A stretch of 64,000 bases of DNA from Leptasterias polaris (lineage: Eukaryota > Echinodermata > Asteroidea > Forcipulatida > Asteriidae): NCBI GenBank assembly GCA_037783415.1, contig JAZGTN010000062.1:1403501-1467500 (forward strand), read 5' to 3'. The position numbers were made by a program, and so were the translations under genes. Of the stretch, positions 1-11,500 are shown piece after piece. The notes under the pieces are model-generated. The model had not been told where the DNA came from. It was given only the letters and a program-made list of their open reading frames with translations, and did not search any database. Within the stretch, counting starts at the first letter, position 1. The number at the start of each line of letters is the position of its first letter.

Positions 1-570
1 AATTATCGTAACTTTAAAATATCTTTTTAAAATGTTATTTGTTTGAACACCCAAAACACACAAATCAAGCTAAGAACTAGGTGAACACATTCAGCTAGTT
101 TAAATCGTTGACTGGCTCGTGGGGGATGCGCTTTAATTAAAAAAATTATTAGCTTCACAAGAAATGGTCGGGATTCAGCTAGCCTTGGCCACAGAAGTGG
201 GGCTAAATTTAGCAATAAACAATTAAAAGTGCATTCCCTACATTTTACTTGCCCTACGGCCGGGTTGGCGGTCTATACCACCTAAATGTGTTCACTTACG
301 ATCATGTACCTCTTATCTTAGCTTGCTCTTGGTGTTTTAGATAATTTTAAACAAATAAGCATTAAAAAAAATATTTCAAATAGTAATTGTGCAATTTCCT
401 CCAAATTACTTTCGGGAAAATGTCCGTATCCTGCCACCACTTTTTCATTCGTTATGAATTAAAACAGTATCTAATTTACTCAAATGAGATATTCCTTTTT
501 TTTTAAATGAGTGAAAAAGTGGTGGCAGGACACAGAAATGTTTCCTTACTTTCCTCGATGTGTACTGAGC
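1..570. other. Upstream flank, no gene seen
   Basis: AT-rich sequence ahead of the F-box/LRR gene. I see no open frame with coding character on either strand. It holds one imperfect fold-back (415-547, listed separately); the rest shows no repeat copy elsewhere in the window that I could find. Confidence 0.5.
415..547. repeat. Imperfect fold-back, MITE-like
   Basis: The arms near 415-450 and 510-547 are inverted copies around the core CTGCCACCACTTTTTCA and its complement, separated by about 60 bp of AT-rich sequence. The arms differ at a few positions. No clear target duplication was seen, so it may be a MITE remnant or a simple inverted repeat. Confidence 0.5.
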
Positions 571-640
571 GCGGCCATTTTGGAATGATCCCAATCAATC
601 ATGCCAATCAAATCACGACGTCATTAGCCGACCGGGCTGC
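571..640 (+). promoter_or_regulatory. Candidate TATA-less promoter region of the F-box/LRR gene
   Basis: This is the most GC-rich, CpG-bearing stretch upstream of the gene. It contains GCCATTTTG at 574-582 (YY1-like on the minus strand), two CCAATC boxes at 591-596 and 604-609, and GACGTCA at 617-623 (CRE-like). No TATA box was seen. The position, about 450 bp before the ATG, fits a promoter, but this is motif reading only. The transcription start is unknown. Confidence 0.35.
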
Positions 641-644
641 GGGC

Positions 645-870
645 AAAGCGGAGGGGAGATGAGGGGAGGTGGGTTAGAGGGACAGGGGCTAGTTTAACCT
701 CAAGAGGTTGGAAACACAAAAGACAAAATCAAAGACAGGAAGAGGGAGAAAAACATTAATTAGTGAATGAACCATGCTTAGAAGGGGAACATTGGCGGAA
801 AAAGGAGAAAGCAAAGACAAAAAGTTATTAATCATTTCCTTTTGGATGTTCAGACCAGGGTTTGAATGGT
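645..870 (+). repeat. Leader segment with a diverged relative at 37.3 kb
   Basis: A purine-rich stretch including CAAGAGGTTGGAAACACA, GACAAAATCAAAG and GCAAAGACAAAAAGTT. The same order of blocks recurs with substitutions and small indels at about 37250-37490, beyond the 3' end of the gene. It may be the 5' untranslated part of the gene, a dispersed repeat, or both. The two copies are in the same orientation. Confidence 0.5.
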
Positions 871-988
871 CTGGATTTACATTTTCCTTATAAGTTGTAC
901 TTTTTAGGAAGGACAGGCCATTTTATTAGATTCCTGATACTAACAAGAGTAACCAAGTTTTATCGCTTTATCTTTTTCTTCCAGCACA

Positions 989-1036
989 ATGTTGGCCCAA
1001 GAAATACCTACATACATGTACATGTACATGTGGTAG
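989..1036 (+). other. Short upstream ORF in the presumed leader
   Basis: An ATG at 989 opens a 15-codon frame that closes at TAG 1034-1036 and includes a TACATG microsatellite encoding alternating Tyr-Met. It lies 56 bases before the main ATG. It follows a pyrimidine tract and CAG at 974-984 that could be a 3' splice site, so it may or may not be in the mRNA. If included it could lower translation of the main frame. Confidence 0.3.
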
Positions 1037-1092
1037 AACAAAACCCAAATAGACAGCATGCAACATGTGTGATATTGAAGCTACTCAAGGCC

Positions 1093-2514
1093 ATGGAAGA
1101 AACAAGAAGTCAAAACAGCTCAAAAGAACCAAACTCTATCCTTGATGACATGAAATATCTTGATGCTGACTCAACTGTAGCATCGGTGGGGGCGTTATCA
1201 AGCCGTGTTGTTCTACCATGTATTGCTGAATTGAACCTGGTTGGTAACGAAGATAGGTGTAGTGGGGCAACAACCTCATCACATCAGGAAAACTATCTCT
1301 GCAGCACTCTTGCTTATTCGGAGTCGACCGATATTTCACAAGATGCACACAGGGAAAGTTCGTTTGACATGTTTGAAAAGGATTTGGATTCTCCAGAAGC
1401 CTCACTTTACGCAAGTCAAGATCAAGATGCAAACAATCTGGAGCTATCACAGCCATCCACTACCAGTACCACTGAGGAGAAAAGGTGTGATGAAAAAAGC
1501 ACAGTTTCCACAGGAGAAGAGAGGCTTCAATTTGATCGACAGAACACAACGGCGAGGACTAATATTTCCAAACTATGCAATAAGTACTCTGAAAAAAGAA
1601 TCAGAATCGTACAACAGCAAGATGAAAACTGGGAATCACTCAATGTTTCAGATGAGGATACTTTTGAGGAGGTGATTCCCTGTGATGGATTTCATGACGA
1701 AGCTCTGCAAATCCGGGACAGATATCCCGATTTTAGGAACAGTGAAGGTTCCTCGGAAGAAGAAAGGACCGTTTGTTCTTGTCAAAAATCTTGTAAATGT
1801 TTCCATTCACCGACTAGTCCAAGTTTAAAACGTCCAGTTCAGGTTCGTTTAAAAGCTTGGGAAATTCCGTCCGATTGTGCCAAAGATGACATGGATGAGC
1901 TAGGTGGATCTGGGCAAGGAGAAGCCCGCGAGGACGTACAGCTGCATGTAGTAGGATCCGTCCAGTCTTCAACCCACGAAGAGAGTATGAGTTCAGAATT
2001 AGAAACAAATGATGAACCAAACCAGCACAATCTCCACTTGCCCTCTGGGTCCTTCCCACCTTGCCTGGACTCAGACTCCAATCTGCAACTTGACCACATA
2101 TCAGAAACTTCCCAACCAAATAAAGGACAAGAAGCTAATGCATCTTTCAGACTTTTTGATGAGCTGCCAAGAGAGATGTTCTACAAAGTCCTGAGTTACT
2201 TCTCCCACCGTGAACTGTGTGTGACCATAGCTCCTGTCTGCCGAGCTTGGTATGAATATTCCCAAAGTCCAGTACTGTGGCAGGATTTGGACCTATCAGC
2301 AAACCCGGATATCAGCTCCAGCCAGCTTGACACCTTGCTGGAGAGAGCAACCCTCTTGAAGACACTGGGGCTGAGAGGGCGCCAACAATTGAGTGTCTGT
2401 GAGATTGAGATGCTGGAGAAATGTCCGCTCCTCACTCGGCTGGATCTGGGTTTTTGTGATAATGTGAACTGGAGAATTCTTGTAGAGATTGTGAGATGTT
2501 GTCAAAGTCTTCAG
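1093..2514 (+). CDS. F-box/LRR gene, coding exon 1
   Basis: Encodes residues 1-474: the whole acidic N-terminal half, the F-box and the first two LRRs. It ends after CTTCAG with the donor GTTTGT, phase 0. The N-terminal half contains many Glu/Asp-flanked serines (for example SDEDTFEE), plausible CK2-type sites, and no known domain. Its size is unusual against the short later exons, as if an intronless 5' part was fixed to an LRR gene. Confidence 0.88.
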
Positions 2515-5500
2515 GTTTGTTATTGCTTTATTCCAAAGAAATGGAGGTGTAGCCTCAATCAGTAAGAAATCCATGAGTTTTTAGCATATTTATACGACAC
2601 CAAGACAATTGAAAAAAACCATAAGTTAGTTGCATTTTGTAATCAGGGTTGTTATTTATGGCCCATTTAAAAACCACGGCTTTGGCTTTGGCTTAGACCC
2701 CATCAGTTATTTAGAAGACATGCACTTTCCTTTTGGGGCTTCAAACAGGCAGATGGATCCCAAGCCAGAGCCCAATTCCTAGCCGTGCTTTCATTTTCAA
2801 TTAATCCCATTCATTGTTGCCACAATCAAAGACCTGCAGCGTGCAACAATTCAACACCCAAATGTTTTTGACTTCAATTAGACTGAAATTTTTTGCAGCA
2901 AATTTGTTGAACAGTTATGTATACATGTATATGGCAATTGGCATAGAGCAATGCTCATAATGTAACAAACATGCCATCCTCAAAATAGTAGGCCTAATAC
3001 TTTAAAAAAATGAAAAAAACTTGTTCAACTCATCGATGTTGGACAATTTAGTGAGTATGGAAGGATGGGACTGGATCAACATAAAAATTACATGCATATG
3101 TGCACACTGATCACTTAAATGTATGCATGCCTGGAAACTCAGCAAACAAAGAGGTTGAGGTTGGATTCTTGTATCTGGCTAAAAACTTTAACCTGAAGCA
3201 TTTAAGTTGTTCACGTTAAAACAGGCCTGATGCTTCGTTTTTCAAAGGGCAGGGGCACCAAGGCTTTTTCTCTTTGGTAAAGGGCACCTCTATGAAGGAA
3301 TTGTAAATTTCTATTGGAAATGTCAAGGGGCACTATAAGTCAATGACCAGCCGTCGATTTCACCAAACTCTTCCTAACTTAGGACTAGTCCTAGGCAATG
3401 CTAAGAGATAGGACTAGTCTTAAGTTACTCGTCCTAACTTAAGACTAGTCCTATCTCTTAGCATTGCCTAGGACTAGTCCTAAGTTAGGAAGAGTTTGGT
3501 GAAATCGACGGTAGTGGCAATTGAGGTGATTGCCTTAGTTAAGTGTTGGGCCTGCACCAATACTGTAATGTGATTCAACAAGTCAGTGAAGGATTTTTCT
3601 TTGTATAGCAGAGCAAAATGCTACAGAAAATGTGTCAATTGCTCCTCAAAATCACTAATTGTTGCTCAAAATCAGCATTTGGTGTGCACAAAACATGGTT
3701 AAAGTCTAAATATTTTGCTGATTGATGAAATTGTTCACTGCATGTACCAACTCACCGATTGGTATTTCAAATGTAACTTGTCTACTCACCACTAGCTGTA
3801 TCTTAAACCCAGCAGGTTGTGAATATGGAAGGATGCGATCGTATCGATGACCAAGTAGCCGCCCAGTTCCCATTGCTTCCTCTCTTGAAGAAACTCAACT
3901 TATCTCACTGTACAAAGATGACTGACGAGGCGGTGTTGCTTGTAGCTCAGGGATGCTTGATACTGGAAGAGTTAAATGTAGATGGTATACCATGGATCAC
4001 TGACAGGTGAGTTCAGTTTCAACCTAAAGGCAAAGTACATCAGTGTTTTCATAATTCCCATGCTGTAATTTTTAAAAGACCTTTCCTATGAAATATGCAA
4101 ATAGACTGTGCAAGTCTCGTGCGTAATCGAACTTCCGGGACCATAGTGGTCCCAACCATATGGAGTTTTACGTGGGCAAGATTTTGTTTCGTCAATTATT
4201 TTAGTTTAACGTAGTTTATGACCTAGAAAAGTATACATGTTGTTGGGAATGTAATACTAAGTGATAACAACATATGAAAGTAAAACCAATTCAACAATAT
4301 AACGAAGAAAACCCAAGAATTAAACTTGACCTCAGCTTCCGGTTATTGCAAAAAATTAAGAATTTTGTGCTCGCCTCCGATTTTAAACGCTTGTTTTGGA
4401 TGCGCAATTATAATCGCCAGATGCTGTAATTGCAAAGCAAACCCTTTTCATTGCAGTCTATGGTTGTTGAGGCGTCAGCATCCTCTTTAAACTGCGATAC
4501 GGGTCCATTTAAGACCTGTTTGACCTTCACGAATCCGCGTAAGGGGTTTCTAAAAAGTTAACATCAAATAGGCATCCTTGTCCCAGAGTTTAAATTTTTT
4601 TTTCAATAATAATATACACACTATTGTGATTGTTTTTTCAAAAGCTAAAACTTTTCATAAAATTGTAATGATTTATTTTTGTTCTTCAGATTTTGTCACG
4701 AGATATAATTTAAAACAAAGATTTAATTTCAGAAATAAACATGTTCTTCGTTTGACGTGTTTTCTCGTTCGGATACGTGCGAGACTTGCACAGTCTATTA
4801 CATTCACGCATGTGTACACTATTGGTTGGCAAACTCTATAGAGATGTGCACTAAGCAGACGCACAAACTCGTCTGCGTCACGCGACCATTGGCCCCATAC
4901 AAACGGGCGCGTTCTTCCATCATTTTGCCAACCAAAATGTTAGTGCGCACGCGCGATGTGCAATTTACATATTTCGTGGAAAGGGTCTATTGACACTGGT
5001 TATATACAAACAACCTGTGAAAGTTTCTTCAAGTCACGTTTTAAAGTAAAAAAATTCAGCAATTTTGTCAGGGATTTTATGCATGTTCAGATCAGGCTTA
5101 TTTTGATTGCGGCAACGGAAATAAGCATCAATTATATTGTGGGTCATTGAGTTATATTTTCTTGACTTTGACAATGTTTCAAACACCCCCAAATAATGTA
5201 TTTTCCCCCGCTTGCCCCCCCCCCCCCCCCTCCCCATAGTGAAAATGTCTTGTTAGGCCATTGTAATAATAAGTAATAGGCTGTCAGCTCGCTAACGAGA
5301 ATGACGACATCATAGTCAAGTTAATTTATTCAGGTGGCCGGTGTAGGACGCCGGCCACAAGCCCTTTCGTGAGAAAAAAGTCCAATCCGTGACTTCACAC
5401 ATCTGCCACAGTGCCGACACTCCATTGTACAGCATTCAATAATCAAACCATTACTAGGCCTACATTTTTGTACCATCCTTACGATTGCACACTAGACCAC

Positions 5501-8500
5501 ACTTCGTATGTGCATGCATTATTCACAGCAGTACAAAACACCGTACTAGTGGAACGACAAAGATCTACTTGCATGTTATATATAAAACAAATAACTAATA
5601 TTTTGCATTCGTGCAATGGAGAAAATGTTCATACAATGAAAGAAGAAAGGTTCCATTCAACTTAGCTTCGCCTTGTTGATTGGAACATTCCATCTTTCAA
5701 CTCATGAAAATATGCTCACCATTGCACTCTTGAACATTCATTATTTGTATGTTGCTCAGAATTTCAGTTGGAAGGGAGATGAATCTCCGACCAAAGGCCA
5801 AGGGCGCAAAATAGCGGAAAGGGTTTTCCGAGTTGTCACTGGCTCATTTTGAGCACCGCACGTTTTTGTTCTAGTTGTGCATGTGCATTGTTTCGTCAGC
5901 AATTTTACCTCTAAGATGGCAACTGGATGATGTCAATGCATAAGGTCTACTTGGAGAAACTTTTGGTAGGGGGCTTTTTCAGGCATGTGATTTCTCAGGA
6001 ATTTTCCTGATTTCAGGTTTTTCTCAAAACCTTAAGTCTCAAAATTTTCTTGAAAGAAGTAAAGCAGTCACCAAAGGGAGAAGGAATAGTCCACATTGTG
6101 TCCTAAGCTGTTGTTATGTATTTGTAGATGCAAAGCATCTGTATACTTCCTGAATTGTAACATCTGAGAGGTTCTGGGTCTAGAATATGGGGGACCCCGG
6201 GCCGCAAGCCATTTTTCATGAATTTTCACATTCATCGAATCTCATCACAGCTTTTTGTTTAGGAAACTGCACATACTGTGCTGTTGAACCTTTAAACAGA
6301 TTTAATTCAACAGCTCGCATCATTTATGAAGTTAAGTTAGTTGGAATGTTTGGTTGTCACTTTACTGGCTTCGAGTTTGTATGACAAGTTTGTACAGCAT
6401 GTCACATATACTTGCCATAGTGAAATAAAAATACATGTTATCATATATGCAGTTTTTAGATAGCTCTTTGTTACACCCAACGGATGTCTCAAAGTGCTAA
6501 CTACTTGTTGACATGTATGCAGAGCCATGTTTGAAGTCTGACATATGAGGGCCATAATAGCATCTTGTAAGTTGCAGACAACCATTGCTAAAAACATACC
6601 AGGGTAAACCCCTTTCCTACATTAAGCATTACACAGGACCTTTCGGCTAAACTGAAGGACAAAGCATTTATGGTTTCCTGCTCAAGGACACAAATGTCAT
6701 GACCGGGACCCGAACCCACACTCTGACAACACAAGAACTAACGACCCGTGCTCTAGACCGCTCAGCCATGACACAATCTGTAAATAAACAGTGTTATCTT
6801 ATCATTTTTTCAGAGCTATCAAGTTGCTAGCAGCTGAGAGATCCGGAACATTGAGGGCAGTATACCTTGATGGGGCGGAGCTTACTGACCTGTCAATCAA
6901 GTATCTGATTGGATGCCCTTTATTGCACACGCTCAGTTTTTCATTCTGTGAGCAGCTAACGAACACAGCATTGAGTATGTTACAGGTTTGTATTTTAAAG
7001 AATGATTCATCGACCGTTTCTAGAAATTGGTGTTACTTCTTTAAGTTTGCTAAAACAGCAACAAGTTACTCAACAGGAATAAAGTTCTACCTGCTAGCTT
7101 CCCTGCTTTAACCTAAGTGTTATAGGTTGAAAAACCAAGGTATATTTAGTTGTTTATGGTTGACAGCGGTTATGCATACTTATCTTACTGGACTCCGGAG
7201 CTTTGGATGTTGAGTTGCTACTGCTGAAGGATTTTGATGGGTTCTCATCAGGGCCAGATAGACCCCTGTACTAATGACAGCACAGTTTGTTTACTGCATT
7301 GCTTAAGTGCTCTAACTCTGTATTTCCGACAGTTGAGCAAAGACACAATGGTTTCCCATTCTTATGCAAAGTGGTAAACACATAGTCTTGATTGGTAACG
7401 TTCATTTTGTTAACACGAATTATTGGAAAAGGGATACATTACACAAACATCTGGATCAAAACAAATGTCTTGACGCTTTTGGCATTTGGAACCGCCCACA
7501 TTTGATTTGAATATTCATGAAATGAAACGCATGTGCACGGCTGGTGAGCAAACTGTGACATAGACTGTCCCATTGTCTCCCTTATGTGAATGGTGGAAAT
7601 ATTCTTGAATGACAATCGACAATCGCCACGGAACAGGCAATTATCGTTCAAGAAACTGTGTATGCTGTAAGCCATAGAGTAATTCAACATAATGCAATGG
7701 TAACGATGGGTGTGTTATTTGTGATCAGCAGTAAAAACCCTGCAAACAATACATGACAAAATAGATTTTTAAACTCAGTTTATTTCTTGCAATTTCTTAC
7801 GCTGGTGTCACAGCTCAGGGAAGCCAGTCCGGATTGTTGATTTACGTTCTACCTTAATCTTACATGGAGGTTAACTCCATGGTTTGACCCGACAGGCCAG
7901 CACTGCAGTGCATAATACCAGGTGATTGATGATGATACGGTCTGACAGGATCAGAGCCTGCATTAGACACCAGTTCCTCGGCGTTTCGTGTCCGGACGGA
8001 CCCAATACCAGCCGGACATAATCAACAGTCACTAACAGTAATTTTCAACACAACACAACGTTTTAAAACTATAGATTTTTTTCTAAACATCACATACATC
8101 TAGATATCATACACATACTCTGTGCTGAATGCCTCAATATAAATTATGCAGCTCTGCCAAATTTGTCAAGATGCTATTTTGATCCAGATTGTACACTTGG
8201 CGCATCGCTCTGAGCCAGTCGATTTTTGCGTTGCGGTGACTAGCGTTGCCAATCAAGACTAGTAAACACACTGTGAAGTGATCAGTACTGAGGTCTATTT
8301 CATAGAGCTGCTTAAGCACATGATCAATCTGTCACTAGTATACTGCTTTTTTTGCTTAGCGAAATTTTAAAAGAAAACATTTCTGCATAAATGCCCTGTC
8401 ATGAGCACTGTGTCCTCCTACAGGAGTCACAAGTTTTGTATTTAATTGTTTTCCCAGGTTGCAAAGCCATGAGCGAGTTGACATCCTAGACTGGACCATT

Positions 8501-11500
8501 CCAGGATTGTGTGGGTCTTTTTATTGGCTGGGAAAAAATCATAACCATACAAAATCTTCCACATGGTTTAGCGTGAGTGTCAACACAGCCCACACACATC
8601 CAACCATCTAATAAAGTGGAACCATTCCAGCCATCTGTTTATTGTATCAGGCAGTTCCCATATGTCTGACAAGCCTCTAAGCAGCTATGCAGTTTCCAAC
8701 AACCAGAAAGTTTGCCGACAGACAAAATTAGTCTAGTGACCTCAATGGGTATATTTGAAAGTTAATGCGCCATACACTCTCATATTGATTGCACACACAG
8801 CCTTTAGGCTATACTTACCAACAGGATTATTTGTATAATGTATCCTTTGCATTTAGAGATAAGACATAAGATGGCAATAAGTAAAAATTCTCTCTTTCCT
8901 ACTTATACTCCCACCAGAAGGTCAACCCACTGAGACATCTGCGATTGAGGCGGGGAGTAGAATTCACCGAAGACGCCCTGTGCAATTTCTTTTCAAGTGG
9001 CAACGTGCAATCTCTTAGCTTTCTCGATCTCTCGGAATGCTCAGAGCTGACAGACAAAGGTGTTACAAACATTGCTCATCGGTATGTATTGTACAACAGG
9101 GAAATCTTGTCTTTCATTAATTGTTGTGGGAGTTGGGGAGTGGGGAAGTGTATTCTTTTTCACTCTACTGGTGGAGAGATTATTTGGGGCAAAGTCACTT
9201 TCTCTGAGAAAAGGGCACATCCATCAGAATATCAAATTGTCAATGAGACCTTTGTTTAACGATCTGTGTGGGACAAATTCAACAGCGGATGATTTGTTGA
9301 CTCACTTGTGTAGCTTGCACCTATCCGCTCACGGTGTCATGCTTTTTTAGCCAAGTACAAACAAGGACAAAGGCGGTGGAATCAGCGATTGAATCCACTA
9401 TTTACTGGTGATATTTGTGTAACCAATGATTCCAGGCCATCATTTCCTTGTCTGTCATTCCACTATTTCAATAAACTGACTGCACTATTATTTCCATTGT
9501 TCTCAGCTCAGAGGTAAGTGAAAAATTCCTGCGTCCCACCAATTTCATTATTAGCAATATGGGGGTCTTAAAAAGTAGTATTTTCTGTACTCTCTGAATG
9601 ACCTTAAGCTGTTCAAATTTTTGTCACATTTATTTGGAGAGCAAGCAAAAATAGTTTGACATCCAGTCCCAATTTCGTCGCTCTACTTACCCTAAGCAAA
9701 GAATAAGTGCTTACGGAAGCAGGGAGATCTGCACTTACATCAGCTTATTTCAGAGGTTAGCAAAGAATCTGTGCTTGTATGTGTGCGCACTTCACATTAC
9801 TAGGCATTCTTTGCTTAAGCAGCAAGCGCAGAAATTTGGTGCTTGCCCTGCGGGTGAAGAATGGTGATTGCAAGCGCAGAATTCCGCAGTAAGCATAGCC
9901 ATGAAATTGGGCCCAGTTATAACAGTGCGAAATTCTAGCTGGTAACAATTTTTTGCTAAGGAATATATTCCTGTGCTTACCAGCACAATTCATCAAATAT
10001 GTCCAGGGGCCTTTCTCAAACCTCGGCTTGGGCTTCGTTATAAATTGTAAGTGCAGCGTGTATTTGCACGCGGTGGTTCGAACATCAGACGGAGCCTGGA
10101 GCCGGAGCCCAAGCTGGAGCCCAAGCTGGAGCCCAATCTGAGGTTTGAGAAAGGCCCCTGGAGAGTGCAATGAGAGAACACCTTTAAGCATTCTACTTGG
10201 TATGCATGTTACTGTTGGACAATTTAACAAGATGTTGCCACTAATTATTACCTTCAGGTGTCCACAATTGAGGAATCTTGCCCTATGCTGGTGTTGGAAT
10301 GTCTCGGATGTTGGAATTGATGAAATAGTACAGCACTGTGGGTAAGGATACAAACCCTGCCCTAAGAGAAGGAGAAGAGAACGAACTGTTGCAAACTGCT
10401 TACACTGCTAAAAAAGTATATTTGAAATAAGAAAAAGTATTATTTCATGAAAAAATGTCTTGTGTCACTCCAAAAAAAGTTAATACACAACATTTTTTTT
10501 CCTGAATTCAGATTTTTTTCTTACTTTAAGAATACCATTTTTTAGCAGTGTACCAACCATAATGTTCTGTGGTATTAATGCAACACATGGTAATGGCATC
10601 AAGCTTGGACCCTATGCAGAATCTTTCTCAAAGGTTTATAATTAAAACATACACACACACACCCACCCTCACAGATCCAGTTTGTGGGGTACTGCTATTG
10701 TTGTTCTATTATTCCCTTTTCTGAAGAATTCCCTTGTGGGGTCCAATTGTTCCTATTGAAATGACCTTGTGGGGTCCATTGTTCCATTGTTGTCAGGACC
10801 CCACAAGTGCCAATCCGTGCGAACACCCACGTGTGTAAATACCGGCAATCGTGGACCCTCCTTTGTTCAACTCTTTGTGATAGCAACCGTGGACCACAAT
10901 GCTTTCCTTTGTGATAGCAACAGTGGACCTATTGTCCCTTTTGTTATAGGTCCACGGTTTGAATGTGGATACCTACCCACACACACATGTGTAAACACCA
11001 AGACAGAAAAATGCATCCTTGTGGAGCACTCTTTTGTTCTTTCCTTTGTCCCTGCACTTAACAGTTTCCCCATAGACTTTGTACACAAATTTCCTTGTGG
11101 AGCACCCCGGTCTTTAGAAATTCCATGTGGAGTCCTTTTGTTTTCCCTTTTTTGTTTTGTCCTTGGTCTCCAGAAGGTACCGAAAGTGAGAGTACCTGCA
11201 ATCGTGGACCTCCTGTTGTCCCTTTTTTGCAACAGCTCCCATTGGTTTTGTACCTGATCTCCAACCGTGGACCTTTCCCCAACCGTGGACCTATTGTCCT
11301 CTTTTGTTATAGGTCCACGGTTTGAATGGGTATACCTACTCACACACACATACAAGTAATAATTCTGGAGTCTTATAAAGCGCAGGTACATGTATACCAA
11401 AAAGGTATTCAAGGTGCTGGAACTAAGAGAAACTTTTGAATTATGAGACTGATTTATATAGAACCTTATAAGGGTTTGCCAGGTGCAGCAGCGCATGCAG

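Noticed and set aside
862..1092. N-terminal extension of the F-box protein upstream of ATG 1093
   Set aside because: The frame is open but has no ATG, and a pyrimidine tract with CAG at 984 suggests untranslated or intronic sequence.
5207..5235. Polycytosine and polyguanine runs (also 26880, 28676, 55060, 63171) as functional sites
   Set aside because: Common homopolymer tracts, also prone to sequencing error; nothing ties them to a function.
9757..10353. 198-codon open frame on the minus strand
   Set aside because: It runs through two MITEs and over exon 5 in antisense; no domain, and repeats explain the openness.
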